Assembly: GCF_002242685.1 (NCBI RefSeq)
Contig: NZ_NBIM01000001.1
Coordinates: forward strand, 62,001 to 126,000
Direction of reading: 5' to 3'
Source: Oceanimonas doudoroffii
GTDB taxonomy: Bacteria > Pseudomonadota > Gammaproteobacteria > Enterobacterales > Aeromonadaceae
Length of the DNA: 64,000 nt
Each line of letters begins with the position of its first letter. Position 1 is the stretch's first letter. Shown piece by piece: positions 44,354 to 53,862 of the stretch. Below the pieces are notes generated by a model. The model worked only from the letters and a program-made list of their open reading frames with translations, had not been told where the DNA came from and ran no database searches. A program made the translations under genes and the position numbers.

Positions 44354-45154
44354 GTGCGTGAGCAAGGGCAGCTGGCATTCCGCTATCTGGGATTTCGGCG
44401 CTTTTTGCCGGATCCCGAGCTGGCCGGCTGGGTGGACTGCTTCTGGGCCATTGGCGAAGGTGCCGGCCTGCCTTACGGATCCTTTGAGACCACGTATCCG
44501 GACGGCGGCTGCAGCCTGACGGTGACCCTTGACGGCCCCCTGCGCGGCGCCCGCATCGAATTCAACCGGCGTACCGAGCGGCATCTGTTTCTGGCCGGGC
44601 ATCGCTGCATCAGCGCCCGGCTCAGGCCCGGCGCCCTGTTTCAGTTGTTTGGGGTGTCTCCCACCCTGTTGCCGGCGGGGGCGGTGGATGCCTGCCAGCT
44701 GTTGCCCAGCCCGGCGCAAGCCCGCTTGCGCCGGCTGCTGGTCGGGCTGGACGGCCTGGCGGTGGTGCCGGCCATTGCCAGGCTGGAAGGCTGGCTCGCG
44801 GAGGAGGCGGTGCACACCGGCGACGCCTCGCAGACTCGGCTGGCGTTGGCCATGTTACGGGAGCCGGACATGCGAGTGGGCCAGGTGGCCTGCCGGCTTG
44901 GCATCAGCAGCCGCACCCTGGAGCGACGGCTGCAGCAGCAGATAGGCCTGAGTCCGGCGTTTTACCAGCTTTGTGTGCGCATGCAGGCGGCCCGACTGCA
45001 ACTGGCCCGCCCAAAGGCTTCACTGGCACAGGTCGCGCTGTCTTGCGGTTATTACGATCAGGCCCACTTCACCCATGCCTTTCGCCGCTTTGTCGGCGGT
45101 ACCCCCGCCGAATACCGTAAACGCAAGTTGTCGCAAAACTACAAGGCACCCTGA
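44354..45154 (+). CDS. AraC-family transcriptional regulator
   Basis: A 266-residue regulator. The C-terminal AraC DNA-binding domain covers about residues 165-262, with two helix-turn-helix units (MRVGQVACRLGISSRTLER and ASLAQVALSCGYYDQAHFTH) and the closing FVGGTPAEYR. The N-terminal part resembles the DUF6597-type sensor with YPDGGCSLTVTL. The start is GTG 44354, about eight bases after GGAGG. Target unknown; the next gene, 50 bp downstream on the same strand, may be one. Confidence 0.88.
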   Translation: MREQGQLAFRYLGFRRFLPDPELAGWVDCFWAIGEGAGLPYGSFETTYPDGGCSLTVTLDGPLRGARIEFNRRTERHLFLAGHRCISARLRPGALFQLFGVSPTLLPAGAVDACQLLPSPAQARLRRLLVGLDGLAVVPAIARLEGWLAEEAVHTGDASQTRLALAMLREPDMRVGQVACRLGISSRTLERRLQQQIGLSPAFYQLCVRMQAARLQLARPKASLAQVALSCGYYDQAHFTHAFRRFVGGTPAEYRKRKLSQNYKAP

Positions 45155-45204
45155 CGGCGTTCGTTCACACTTCACGGGAACCCATTGCCACCGAGGAGCC
45201 TTTT

Positions 45205-46131
45205 ATGATCATCCCCCTTGCGCGCCTGTGTCTGGCGTTTTGCCTGACCCTGTCCTTATCCGCCTGGAGCCAGGAGTCGCATTATCGCACCATTGAACTG
45301 ACCGATTTTGCCACCGGCACGCCAACCCGGCTGGCGGAGCTGGATCATGCCAAGCCGACCTATATCAAGTTCTGGGCCACCTGGTGTCAGCCCTGCATGC
45401 AGCAGATGCCCCACTTTCAGCTGCTGCAAGACACCTTTGGCGACCGCATTAATTTCGTGGCGGTGAACATCAACATCAATGAACGTTCGGGCCGGGTCAG
45501 CAGCGTGATCGACAGGTTCGGGCTGACCATGCCGGTATGGATGGATCAACGGGGCCAGCTGGCACTGGAGCTGGGGCTGGAAGGCACTCCCTATTCGGTA
45601 CTGATCAACCCCGCGGGGAAGATCGTCTACACCACCCATGAGTCCGATGCGATGCTCGACGGCGTGATGGCGCGGCTGGCCGACGGACAGTCGCTGTCTT
45701 CGGCCGGCACCGAGACGTTAGGCGAGAAGCAAAAGGCACGGCTGCTGGCGCCCTGGCAGCAGGGAGAACACCTGGTGTTTTTTAGCGCGACCTGGTGCGA
45801 CTGGTACCTGGAAGAAGCCAGGCCCGGCATGGCGCGACGCTGCAAGGACGTGCAGCAAGGGTTGAACGAGCTGGTGAAACAGTTGCCTGAAGAGCCCTGG
45901 CAGGGAGTGGTCAATCACCTGTGGACGGACGACAAGGCGCTGAGCGAGTTTGTGGAAAAATACCAAATGACGATACCGTTTCACATTGATCGTCATGGCG
46001 TGTTGTTTAACGAATTCGGCGTGCGCGACCTGCCGGTACTGCTGAAACTCAGAGACGGCAAGGTGATCGCCACCGTCACCGACTTTTCTTCGGTGGCGGC
46101 GGTCAGGGCACGTCTGGGCGAAGCGCGCTGA
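45205..46131 (+). CDS. Secreted TlpA-type protein with two thioredoxin-like domains
   Basis: A 308-residue periplasmic protein with a signal peptide (cleavage near SAWSQES). Domain 1 (about 30-150) is a TlpA/thioredoxin fold with active-site WCQPC (Cys61, Cys64) and the cis-proline loop EGTPYSVLINP. Domain 2 (about 175-305) repeats the fold, with FFSATWCDWY and the loop VRDLPVLLKL. It keeps only the first cysteine (Cys198), so it cannot form a CXXC disulfide. Thiol-disulfide exchange in the periplasm is likely for domain 1. Good ribosome site (GAGGAG). Confidence 0.82.
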   Translation: MIIPLARLCLAFCLTLSLSAWSQESHYRTIELTDFATGTPTRLAELDHAKPTYIKFWATWCQPCMQQMPHFQLLQDTFGDRINFVAVNININERSGRVSSVIDRFGLTMPVWMDQRGQLALELGLEGTPYSVLINPAGKIVYTTHESDAMLDGVMARLADGQSLSSAGTETLGEKQKARLLAPWQQGEHLVFFSATWCDWYLEEARPGMARRCKDVQQGLNELVKQLPEEPWQGVVNHLWTDDKALSEFVEKYQMTIPFHIDRHGVLFNEFGVRDLPVLLKLRDGKVIATVTDFSSVAAVRARLGEAR

Positions 46132-46134
46132 ATG

Positions 46135-46153
46135 CGGGGGCCTTTGGCCCCCG
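46135..46153. terminator. Hairpin between convergent genes
   Basis: CGGGGGCC-TTT-GGCCCCCG is a perfect 8-bp stem between the thioredoxin-like gene and creA. No clear U-tract on either side, so weak as an intrinsic terminator. Confidence 0.45.
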
Positions 46154-46162
46154 TTGTGGCGT

Positions 46163-46630
46163 TCAGGGCCGGGAGGCGGCCTGATAGGCCTGGGTGCCCC
46201 ACAAGGGCACCGTCGACATGGAGTGTTTGTAGCTGCCGCTGGTCTCCTTGGTGCTGTAGGCGATATAGAGCAGACTCTGGCTGGTTTCGTCATAGATGCG
46301 GCGAATCTTCAGGCTCTTGAGAAAGATGCTCTTGGACTTCTTGAACACGATATCACCGCTTTTCGAGCGGTCGATGCCGGCTATCATGGCGGCGGTGATC
46401 TCGCCGGTCTGCCGGCAGCTGATCGACATGTCCGACGGATCGGCCAGATCCAGGTCTGCCACTATGTTGGACATATGGCAGGTGACGCCGGGCACTTCCG
46501 GATCGGTCAGCACCTCAATCTTGATGTCCTTGGTGGTAAACAGCCCCAGGGACACATCGCCCACCTCGTTATTGTCGCAGCCGGCCAGGCCGAGGGCGGC
46601 CAGCAGCAGGGTCATGCATGGGTATTTCAT
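46163..46630 (-). CDS. creA: CreA-family protein
   Basis: A 155-residue exported protein of the CreA family, function unknown. The N-terminus has a lipoprotein signal, LLAALGLAGC, so it should be anchored through Cys18. The mature part starts DNNEVGDVSLGLFTTKDIKIEV and contains the family segment DPEVPGVTCHMS. It stands alone, followed by convergent transcription from the thioredoxin-like gene. Confidence 0.9.
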   Translation of the reverse strand: MKYPCMTLLLAALGLAGCDNNEVGDVSLGLFTTKDIKIEVLTDPEVPGVTCHMSNIVADLDLADPSDMSISCRQTGEITAAMIAGIDRSKSGDIVFKKSKSIFLKSLKIRRIYDETSQSLLYIAYSTKETSGSYKHSMSTVPLWGTQAYQAASRP

Positions 46631-46710
46631 GTCATTCCTCGTCGATCAGGTCACTATGGTGATAAGCCATGGCCGGCGCGTTGACCGGTTGCCGGCGCTT
46701 CATGATGCGG

Positions 46711-47658
46711 CTACAGCCAGCCTTTGCGCTTGAAGAAGTAATAGGTGCCGCAGGCGGACAACAACATCAGCACCAGCGACAGCGGGTAACCGTATTTCAG
46801 TGCCAGCTCCGGCATAAAGTTGAAGTTCATGCCGTAAATACTGGCGATCAGGGTGGGGGGCAGAAACACCACGGCGGCCACCGAGAAAATCTTGATCACC
46901 TTGCTCTGCTCCAGGCTGGTAAAGCCCATGGCTGCCTCCAGCTGAAAGTTGATCTTGTCGAACAGAAACTGGGTATGGGGCAGCAGCGACTCGATGTCGT
47001 AGAGCAGCTCGTCTATCCACTTGCGCTGCTCGTCGCTGGCCTGCTTGCGCAGGGTGCGGCGCATAAAGCGCAGCGCTCGGCGCGTATCGTACAGCGCCAG
47101 ACGCACATGACCGTTACCGTCTTCCTGATGCATCAGATTCGACATGGTCTGGCGCAGATCTTCCACCTGCAGCACTTCCTTGGCGGTTTCCTCCAGGGTC
47201 TTGTAGCCGTCTTCAATCAGATCCGAAATGTATTCGATCTTGAGCTGAAAAATTTCCAGCAGCAGGTCCGGGGCATCTTCCACCTCGAGCCGGTCCTGGC
47301 GCATATAGTGGCGCAGCAGCCGCATCAGGCCCAGATCGTCCTCCCGAAAACTTATCAGCATGTTGTTGCGCAGGGTAAACAGCACGTTGATGCCGTCGAT
47401 TTCCTTGCCCAGCCGCTGGGGAAACAGGGAGTGGATGTGCAGGCCGTCCTTGTCCCGGTAGAAACGGGCCGAGGCCTCGATGTCGTCCAGCTCATCCAGC
47501 TCGGGCACTTCTTCCACGAACAGCTGCTTCATCCAGCTTTGTTCCTGCTCGTCGGGTTTGAGAATGTCCAGCCACAGGGTGTTGGCGGGTAGCTTGTCGG
47601 TCAGGCTCAGGGGCTGAATTTCAAGGGATTTCCCGTTCAGGGTATAGGCTGTGATCAT
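46711..47658 (-). CDS. corA: CorA magnesium/cobalt transporter
   Basis: A 315-residue CorA protein. A large cytoplasmic domain, rich in helices, precedes two C-terminal membrane segments. The selectivity motif is IYGMNFNFMPEL (GMN) between them, and the protein ends in a short basic tail. It forms a pentameric Mg2+ channel. Single gene, divergent from the small secreted protein gene. Confidence 0.95.
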   Translation of the reverse strand: MITAYTLNGKSLEIQPLSLTDKLPANTLWLDILKPDEQEQSWMKQLFVEEVPELDELDDIEASARFYRDKDGLHIHSLFPQRLGKEIDGINVLFTLRNNMLISFREDDLGLMRLLRHYMRQDRLEVEDAPDLLLEIFQLKIEYISDLIEDGYKTLEETAKEVLQVEDLRQTMSNLMHQEDGNGHVRLALYDTRRALRFMRRTLRKQASDEQRKWIDELLYDIESLLPHTQFLFDKINFQLEAAMGFTSLEQSKVIKIFSVAAVVFLPPTLIASIYGMNFNFMPELALKYGYPLSLVLMLLSACGTYYFFKRKGWL

Positions 47659-47840
47659 ACAGCGCTCCAGACAGTCGGCTTTGTTTGCACTATATAGAGG
47701 CGGGCCGGGCTTGTCAGGTATGCCGGCCCGGCCAAATGCCCGATTGCGGGCTTTTCCACCATAGACTCAAATGACTTAAGTTGCCGCCGGGTTTATAATC
47801 AGCAAATCAGGTCAGGCGCCGCTATCGGGAGAAAAGAGTT

Positions 47841-48338
47841 GTGAAAGGAGTGTCTTTTGCGTTGCTCATGTTGCTTGCCACCCCCGCCTTTGGCGCCATG
47901 GAGCTGAAGGCCCGGCAAACCGTGGATGTGTATGGCTCCACGGCCCTGGAGCCCAGCCTGGCGGATGTGGATTACCGCATGTCGTGGCAGCTCAGTGGCG
48001 AGCAGGGGCAGGCGGGGTGCGCACCTGCCCGCGTGCTGGTGTCGCTGACCGCCACCGTGACCGAGCCGCTGGAATGGCCGCAAACCCCCGAATGGCAGAA
48101 CTACCGGCTGGCGCTGACCGCCTACGAGCGGCTGGTGCGCGAACGGGCACTGCTGGCCGCGGAATGGCTGGAGCGCTCGCTGTTTGAAATTGCGCCCCAG
48201 GCCGACTGCATGCAGTTGCACCGGGTGGCCGACAACGTGGGTTATCATCAGCTTGGCATTGCCCAGGACCTGCTTAAACACTTTCAGCGTGAGCAGGACT
48301 TCGGTCGTCAGCTCGGCCTGATTCGTCCGGCGGAATAA
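47841..48338 (+). CDS. Small secreted protein of unknown function
   Basis: A 165-residue protein with a clear signal peptide (SFALLMLLATPAFGA, cleavage near residue 19). The mature part has two cysteines about 70 residues apart that could form a disulfide. It contains VDVYGSTALEPSLADVDYRMSWQL and a helical second half. The pattern is faintly like the DUF922 putative secreted protease family, but I do not see a full zinc motif, so no function is claimed. The start is GTG 47841. A TATAAT at 47794-47799 is a likely -10. Confidence 0.6.
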   Translation: MKGVSFALLMLLATPAFGAMELKARQTVDVYGSTALEPSLADVDYRMSWQLSGEQGQAGCAPARVLVSLTATVTEPLEWPQTPEWQNYRLALTAYERLVRERALLAAEWLERSLFEIAPQADCMQLHRVADNVGYHQLGIAQDLLKHFQREQDFGRQLGLIRPAE

Positions 48339-48378
48339 CTTCCTCCTTCATGATGCTTCCAGCTTTTAGCTTCCAGCT

Positions 48379-50364
48379 TTAAGTTACCGGTTTTCCTTTC
48401 AGCAGTTTGCGCAGCCAGTGCCGGTTGGGATTGAGGGCGTCAAGCACCTCCCGGCCCAGGGGCAGGGGCTCGTCCTGGATCTGGGCGGCGAGCACTTCCG
48501 CCAGCAGCGGCGCCGAGCACATGCCCCGGGAGCCCAGCCCGGAGAGCACATACAGGCCCGCGTGATCCGCGGCCAGGGGAAAGGCCTGGCCGGCCCGTTT
48601 CGGCATGTCGGTGTAGTCGGCCAGCTGGGCGTCCTTGTCGGGAGCGGCACCGGCCAGGGGCAGGTGATCCCGGCAGGCGGCGCGAATGCCCACCCGGCCT
48701 TCTCCCGGAATGGCGTTTGGCTCACCCAGGGCGGGCAGGGTACGTTGCAGCTTGGCCAGGTTGTCGGCTTCGTCTGTTTCACGGTAATCAAGGCCGGCAT
48801 CGCGTCGGTCGTAGCTGGCGCCCACGCAATGCTGCCCTTGCCAGGCGGGAGTGAGGTAGCCTTCGTAGCACACCACAGTATTCAGTGCCGCCAGCACCGG
48901 TTGGGCTGGCAGATGGTTGACCTGGCCACGCACCGGATAGAGCGCCAGACCTTGGGTTTGCGCCAGGGTGGTCAGGGCGTGGCCATTGGCCAGCACCACA
49001 TTATCCGCACCGAATGTCTGCCCGTGCTCCGTCTGTACTTGCCATCCATCATGGATACGTTCAAGACCGGTAACCCTGGTATTAAAATGGCATGCAATAT
49101 CACCGGCTTCCGCCAGCAGGGCGGCGGTCAGCTCATGGGGGCAGACCCAGCCGCCAAGCGGATAGGCGACCCCCCTCCGGTTGGCCTCGATGCCGGTGGT
49201 TTCATTCACTTCCTCGGCAGACAAGGGCCGTACCAGCTCGGGCGGAAAGGCACCGGCGATCAGTTTGTCTATCTTGGCGGCGCTCTTGTCATCGTGGGCC
49301 AGCTGTACCACGCCACACCAGTCGTGGCCAAAGGGCTGGCGTCGAGCCAGGCGCTCAAGGGTGCGCCGGCCATACAAAAACGCCGGCAGATAAAACTGGC
49401 TCAGGGTGTCGTGATCACCGTTCAGCAGTGGATAGATGGCGCCCTGATGGTTGCCCGAGGCCCCCTGTGCCGAAGCACTTTCCCGTTCCAGCAGGGTGAC
49501 GTGGTGGCCGCGGCGGGTCAGTTGCCGGGCCAGGGCCGCCCCCGCCACGCCGGCGCCCACGATCAGGGTGCGCTGACCCAGGCCCGGACGGCGCCAGTAC
49601 CAGGGTGAAGGGCGGGGGGGCCGAGTGTCGCTGCGACGAAAACCGGCCAGCATTTCCCGTTTGCGGCCAAAGCCTTTGACCCGTTTGACCTCAAAGCCCG
49701 CGTCAATCAGCCCGCGGCGCACAAAACCCGCGGCGGTAAAGGTGGCCAGGGTGGCGCCGTTACGGGCCAGCCGGGCCAGCTGGGCAAACAGCTCGGGTGT
49801 CCACATTTCCGGGTTTTTACCCGGGGCAAAGCCGTCCAGATACCAGGCGTCGACCCGGCCGGCGAGCCCGGCGTCCATTTGCGGCAGCAGCTCGGCCACG
49901 TCCCCCAGCCACAAATCCAGGCATACATCTTCCGCGAGCCACAATCTGTGACAGCCATCAACCAGTACCGGATATTCAGCTAACAAATGTTCGCTTAAAA
50001 TGGTAAGCTCTGGCCATTGGCGCAGGGCTTGCTGCAGATCGTCACGGGAGAGGGGATATTTCTCCACGCTGATAAAGTGCAGCCGGCGTGTATTGCCCTG
50101 GGGGTGCTGGCGTTTATAGTCGGCAAAGGCTCGCCAGGTCGCCAAAAAATTCAGGCCGGTCCCGAAGCCGGTTTCGGCCACCACGAAGAGGTCGCGATCG
50201 TGCTCGGCAAACCGTTGTGGCAACCCGTTATGACCCAGAAACACGTAGCGGGTTTCGGCCAGACCGTTGTCATTGGAAAAATAGACATCGTCAAAGGCGG
50301 TGGCGACCGGGGTTCCCTGGTCATTCCAGTCGAGACGGGCTGTGGTAATAAAACGGTGAGACAC
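48379..50364 (-). CDS. mnmC: Bifunctional tRNA (mnm5s2U34) biosynthesis protein MnmC
   Basis: Two-domain enzyme for wobble-uridine modification. The N-terminal methyltransferase (about 1-240, SAM loop ETGFGTGLNFLATW) finishes mnm5s2U. The C-terminal FAD oxidase (from about residue 265, LIVGAGVAGAALARQLTRRG) removes the carboxymethyl group from cmnm5s2U. 661 residues, as usual. GTG 50364 has GGAG about seven bases ahead and the following residues match the family start. Divergent from fabB, as in many gammaproteobacteria. Confidence 0.95.
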   Translation of the reverse strand: MSHRFITTARLDWNDQGTPVATAFDDVYFSNDNGLAETRYVFLGHNGLPQRFAEHDRDLFVVAETGFGTGLNFLATWRAFADYKRQHPQGNTRRLHFISVEKYPLSRDDLQQALRQWPELTILSEHLLAEYPVLVDGCHRLWLAEDVCLDLWLGDVAELLPQMDAGLAGRVDAWYLDGFAPGKNPEMWTPELFAQLARLARNGATLATFTAAGFVRRGLIDAGFEVKRVKGFGRKREMLAGFRRSDTRPPRPSPWYWRRPGLGQRTLIVGAGVAGAALARQLTRRGHHVTLLERESASAQGASGNHQGAIYPLLNGDHDTLSQFYLPAFLYGRRTLERLARRQPFGHDWCGVVQLAHDDKSAAKIDKLIAGAFPPELVRPLSAEEVNETTGIEANRRGVAYPLGGWVCPHELTAALLAEAGDIACHFNTRVTGLERIHDGWQVQTEHGQTFGADNVVLANGHALTTLAQTQGLALYPVRGQVNHLPAQPVLAALNTVVCYEGYLTPAWQGQHCVGASYDRRDAGLDYRETDEADNLAKLQRTLPALGEPNAIPGEGRVGIRAACRDHLPLAGAAPDKDAQLADYTDMPKRAGQAFPLAADHAGLYVLSGLGSRGMCSAPLLAEVLAAQIQDEPLPLGREVLDALNPNRHWLRKLLKGKPVT

Positions 50365-50408
50365 TGAGCGCTCCGGGGCCGCAAAAAACGGTCATTTTAT
50401 GTGAAAGC

Positions 50409-50423
50409 TGACCAGTTTGACCA
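50409..50423. promoter_or_regulatory. Repeated TGACCA in the mnmC/fabB promoter region
   Basis: TGACCAGTTTGACCA contains two direct TGACCA units. The reverse strand reads AACTGGTCA, like one half of a FadR operator. FadR activates fabB in E. coli, but a full palindrome is not seen here. Confidence 0.25.
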
Positions 50424-50471
50424 TGCTTTGTGGTTAGAATTGGCACCAAATCGAAACAGTAGGAACGATAG

Positions 50472-51686
50472 ATGAGAAGAGCAGTCATTACCGGTATCGG
50501 TGTGGTCTCCAGCATTGGCAACAACAAGGAAGAAGTGCTTGAGTCCCTCAAGGCCGGCCGCTCCGGCATTTCCTTTTCCCAGCAGTTTGCCGATCATAAG
50601 CTGCGCAGCCAGGTATGGGGCGACATCAAGCTGAACCCGTCCGAACACATCGATCGTAAAGTGATGCGCTTTATGGGTGACGCGGCGGCGTTCGCCTATC
50701 TGTCCATGGAGCAGGCCATTGCCGACGCCGGTCTGGACGAATCCCAGGTGTCGAACGAACGCACCGGCCTGGTGACCGGCTCCGGCGGCGCCTCTTCCAA
50801 GAACCAGATTGAAGCCTGTGACATTCTGCGTGAAAAGGGTGTGCGTCGTGTGGGCCCCTACATGGTGCCGCGCACCATGTCGTCCACCACTTCCGCCTGT
50901 CTGGCCACGCCGTTCAAGATCAAGGGCATCAACTACACCATCAGCTCCGCCTGTGCCACTTCCGCGCACTGCATTGGCCATGCCCTGGAGCAGATCCAGC
51001 TGGGCAAGCAGGACATCGTGTTCGCCGGTGGCGGAGAAGAAGTGGACTGGACCCTGGCGCTGCAGTTTGACGCCATGGGCGCCTTGTCCAGCAAGTACAA
51101 CGACACCCCCGAGCAGGCATCCCGTACCTATGACGCCGGCCGTGACGGCTTCGTTATCTCCGGTGGCGGCGGTATCGTCGTGGTGGAAGAGCTGGAGCAC
51201 GCCCTGGCCCGCGGCGCCAAAATCTATGCCGAAATCACCGGCTATGGCGCCACTTCCGACGGCTACGACATGGTGGCTCCGTCCGGCGAAGGCGCGGTGC
51301 GCTGCATGCAGCAGGCCATGGCCACCGCTCCGGCACCGGTGCAGTATGTTAACACTCATGGCACCTCCACCCCGGTGGGTGATGTCAAGGAGCTGGAAGC
51401 CATTCACACCCTGTTTGGCGATAAGGCCCCCTATATCTCCGCCACCAAGGCCATGACCGGTCACGCCCTGGGCGCCGCCGGTGTGCACGAGGCGGTGTAC
51501 TCCCTGCTGATGCTGGAGCACGGTTTTATTGCCCCGAGCATCAACATCACCGAGCTGGACGAAAAAGCCAAGGGTCTGCCCATCGTCACCGAGTGTCAGG
51601 ACGCCGAGCTGGACACCGTGATGTCCAACAGCTTTGGCTTTGGCGGCACCAACGCCAGCCTGGTGTTCAGCAAGTACAAGGGCTGA
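50472..51686 (+). CDS. fabB: 3-oxoacyl-ACP synthase I
   Basis: Condensing enzyme of fatty-acid elongation, needed for unsaturated chains. The 404 residues have the catalytic triad Cys161 ([10 protein letters not shown]), His296 ([12 protein letters not shown]) and His331 ([11 protein letters not shown]), plus [14 protein letters not shown]. The C-terminal [14 protein letters not shown] is the glycine-rich KAS end. It is a single gene ending in a strong terminator. Confidence 0.97.
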   Translation: MRRAVITGIGVVSSIGNNKEEVLESLKAGRSGISFSQQFADHKLRSQVWGDIKLNPSEHIDRKVMRFMGDAAAFAYLSMEQAIADAGLDESQVSNERTGLVTGSGGASSKNQIEACDILREKGVRRVGPYMVPRTMSSTTSACLATPFKIKGINYTISSACATSAHCIGHALEQIQLGKQDIVFAGGGEEVDWTLALQFDAMGALSSKYNDTPEQASRTYDAGRDGFVISGGGGIVVVEELEHALARGAKIYAEITGYGATSDGYDMVAPSGEGAVRCMQQAMATAPAPVQYVNTHGTSTPVGDVKELEAIHTLFGDKAPYISATKAMTGHALGAAGVHEAVYSLLMLEHGFIAPSINITELDEKAKGLPIVTECQDAELDTVMSNSFGFGGTNASLVFSKYKG

Positions 51687-51701
51687 TACTCCAACGGTAT
51701 T

Positions 51702-51729
51702 AAAAAAAGCGCCTCAGGGCGCTTTTTTT
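51702..51729 (+). terminator. Bidirectional terminator after fabB
   Basis: AAAAAAAGCGCC-TCA-GGGCGCTTTTTTT: strong stem with A/T tracts on both sides, between fabB and the convergent PAP2 gene. Confidence 0.93.
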
Positions 51730-51753
51730 ATAGGCGGTGCGGTTGCTATTTTC

Positions 51754-52497
51754 TTACGTCTCACCCAGCCGCTGATCCAGTCGGGAAAAGGCCCAGGCGC
51801 CGGCGCCGCCGAACAACACCCCCAGCACACTGCTGGCCAGAATGTCTGCCGGCCAGTGCAGGCCCAGCAACAAGCGTGAATAGCATACCGCCACCGCCCA
51901 GCCGGCCAGGGCCACCAGGTGCCAGGCCGGCTGCCGGCGATAGCCCAGCACCAGGCAGAAAAAGCCGGCGATGGTCATGGCCGCAATGGAGTGGCCGGAA
52001 GGAAAGGAATAGTTCACCTCTTCCTGCCAGTGGTGCTTGAGCCAGCCGGGGATCTGGGTGTCACTTACGCCCAGCAGGCTTTGTTGCAGTTGCTGTTCCC
52101 GCGCCGCCTCGGGAATGGCATAAAAGCTGGCACTGTCGGCCAGCCTGCCTTGCTGCACCAGCCAGAGCACATAGGGCCTGGGCTCCTTGAAATAAAGCTT
52201 GGCCACCGTCTTGGTGACAAAGGCGCCGCCCAGGGCCGCAAACAGGCAGAAAAAGAACGCCAGCAGCAGGGCCGGACGACGGCGGCCGCGGTGCAGGGCA
52301 AGCATGCTCAGGGCCAGCAGGGTAATGCCAATGCCGAGCTTGCCCACGGTCAGGGTCAGGCCATAGGCCAGCAGCGCCGGCGGCTCGTCCAGATCCAGCA
52401 GCGGAAACCAGTGCCATTGCCACTGCCAGGCGAGGCTCGCCAGGGCCACGGGCAGGATGAGCAGAGAACATACCAATAACAACAGGCGCAGGGTCAT
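51754..52497 (-). CDS. PAP2-family lipid phosphatase (PgpB-like)
   Basis: A 247-residue membrane phosphatase with about six segments. The three acid-phosphatase motifs are all present: KLYFKEPRP (KX6RP), YSFPSGHS (PSGH) and SRLLLGLHWPAD (SRX5HX3D). Members remove phosphate from undecaprenyl pyrophosphate or phosphatidylglycerol phosphate at the outer face of the inner membrane. Which one this prefers is not clear. Convergent with fabB, divergent from pdxB. Confidence 0.88.
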   Translation of the reverse strand: MTLRLLLLVCSLLILPVALASLAWQWQWHWFPLLDLDEPPALLAYGLTLTVGKLGIGITLLALSMLALHRGRRRPALLLAFFFCLFAALGGAFVTKTVAKLYFKEPRPYVLWLVQQGRLADSASFYAIPEAAREQQLQQSLLGVSDTQIPGWLKHHWQEEVNYSFPSGHSIAAMTIAGFFCLVLGYRRQPAWHLVALAGWAVAVCYSRLLLGLHWPADILASSVLGVLFGGAGAWAFSRLDQRLGET

Positions 52498-52610
52498 GAT
52501 GGATCTCGAGCGGGAAAGGGCCGGCAGTCTAGCAGAAAGCCGGTAACGGTGGCAGTGAAGCCGGATTCAAGTCGGAGTACAATAGCGGCCGTTATAACAA
52601 GGAGATAGCG

Positions 52611-53720
52611 ATGAAAGTGCTGGCCGATGAAAACATGCCCTTTGTGCACGAGCTGTTTGGCGACTGGGCCGAGGTGGTGACCGCGCCCGGGCGCACGCTG
52701 CGTCCGGAGCAACTGCGAGGGGTGGATGCGCTGCTGGTGCGTTCCATCACTCAAGTAAACGAGGCATTGCTGAGTGAGGCAGACCGGCTTGGTTTTGTGG
52801 GCACCGCCACCATCGGTTGCGATCATGTCGACACCGGCCTGCTGGCCCGGCGCGGTATCGCCTTTGCCAGCGCCCCGGGCTGCAACAAGGTCGCCGTGGG
52901 CGACTACGTGCTGGCGGCCCTGCTGCGGGTGGCGGCCCACAAGCAGTGGCAGTTGGCCGGTAAAACCCTGGCGGTGATCGGTGCCGGCAACACCGGCAGC
53001 GAAGTGGCCCGGCGGGCCGAAGGCCTGGGCATGCGCGTGCTGCGCTGCGACCCGCCATTGGCCGAGGCCGGTGCGTCGGGCCTGGTCGACATTGACCAGG
53101 CACTGACCGCCGATGTCATCAGTTTTCATGTGCCCATTACCCATGAAGGCCCTTATGCCACCCACCACCTGCTCAACCGTCCGCGCATCGAGCGCCTGCA
53201 TGCGCAGCAGGTGCTGATCAACGCCTGTCGGGGCGATGTCTGGGACAATCACGCCCTGCTCGCCCGCCAGCAGGGTGGGTCGCCGCTGACCCTGGTGATG
53301 GACGTCTGGGAGCACGAGCCATTGCTGCTGGCCGAGCTGGTACCTCATGTGCTGATCGCCACCGCGCACATCGCCGGCTACAGCCTGGAAGGCAAGGCCC
53401 GGGGCACCTTTGCCCTCTACCGGGCCCTGTGCGACCATGGCGAGCGACCCGTTGCCCGTCATCTGGACGAGCTGCTGCCGGCTCCCGAAGTGAGCGCGGT
53501 CAGCCTGAATGACCGACCCGATCAGGCCATGGTGGCACGGCTGGTACGGCTGGTGTACGACATCGAACAGGATGATGCGAACTTTCGCCGTGGGCTGGCG
53601 TCGGGCGAGGCAAGCTTTTTTGACCGGCTGCGCAAGGACTATGCCGATCGCCGGGAGCTGGGGTCGCTGCAGTGGTGCGGCGTGACCGAGGGGGCCGAGG
53701 TCCTGGGGTTTAAAGCCTGA
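52611..53720 (+). CDS. pdxB: Erythronate-4-phosphate dehydrogenase
   Basis: Second step of the DXP-dependent pyridoxal phosphate pathway. The 369-residue D-2-hydroxyacid dehydrogenase has the N-terminal KVLADENMPFVHELFG, the NAD loop LAVIGAGNTGSEVARRAEGLG near residue 120, and a PdxB-specific C-terminal domain. ATG with AAGGAG ahead. It starts the pdxB-fimV-truA-accD-folC-dedD run known from enterics. Confidence 0.95.
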   Translation: MKVLADENMPFVHELFGDWAEVVTAPGRTLRPEQLRGVDALLVRSITQVNEALLSEADRLGFVGTATIGCDHVDTGLLARRGIAFASAPGCNKVAVGDYVLAALLRVAAHKQWQLAGKTLAVIGAGNTGSEVARRAEGLGMRVLRCDPPLAEAGASGLVDIDQALTADVISFHVPITHEGPYATHHLLNRPRIERLHAQQVLINACRGDVWDNHALLARQQGGSPLTLVMDVWEHEPLLLAELVPHVLIATAHIAGYSLEGKARGTFALYRALCDHGERPVARHLDELLPAPEVSAVSLNDRPDQAMVARLVRLVYDIEQDDANFRRGLASGEASFFDRLRKDYADRRELGSLQWCGVTEGAEVLGFKA

Positions 53721-53862
53721 GCGTCTTCGGCCGATAACCATTGGCCCGCTACGAGTACAGATAAGTTCCTATTGGGACTGTTTTTTTCTACACTTGTGCC
53801 ATGGTCAGCCGGGCGGCCGGTGAGCCGGCCCCGCGTTCGAAACAAGGGATACCAACGACATA

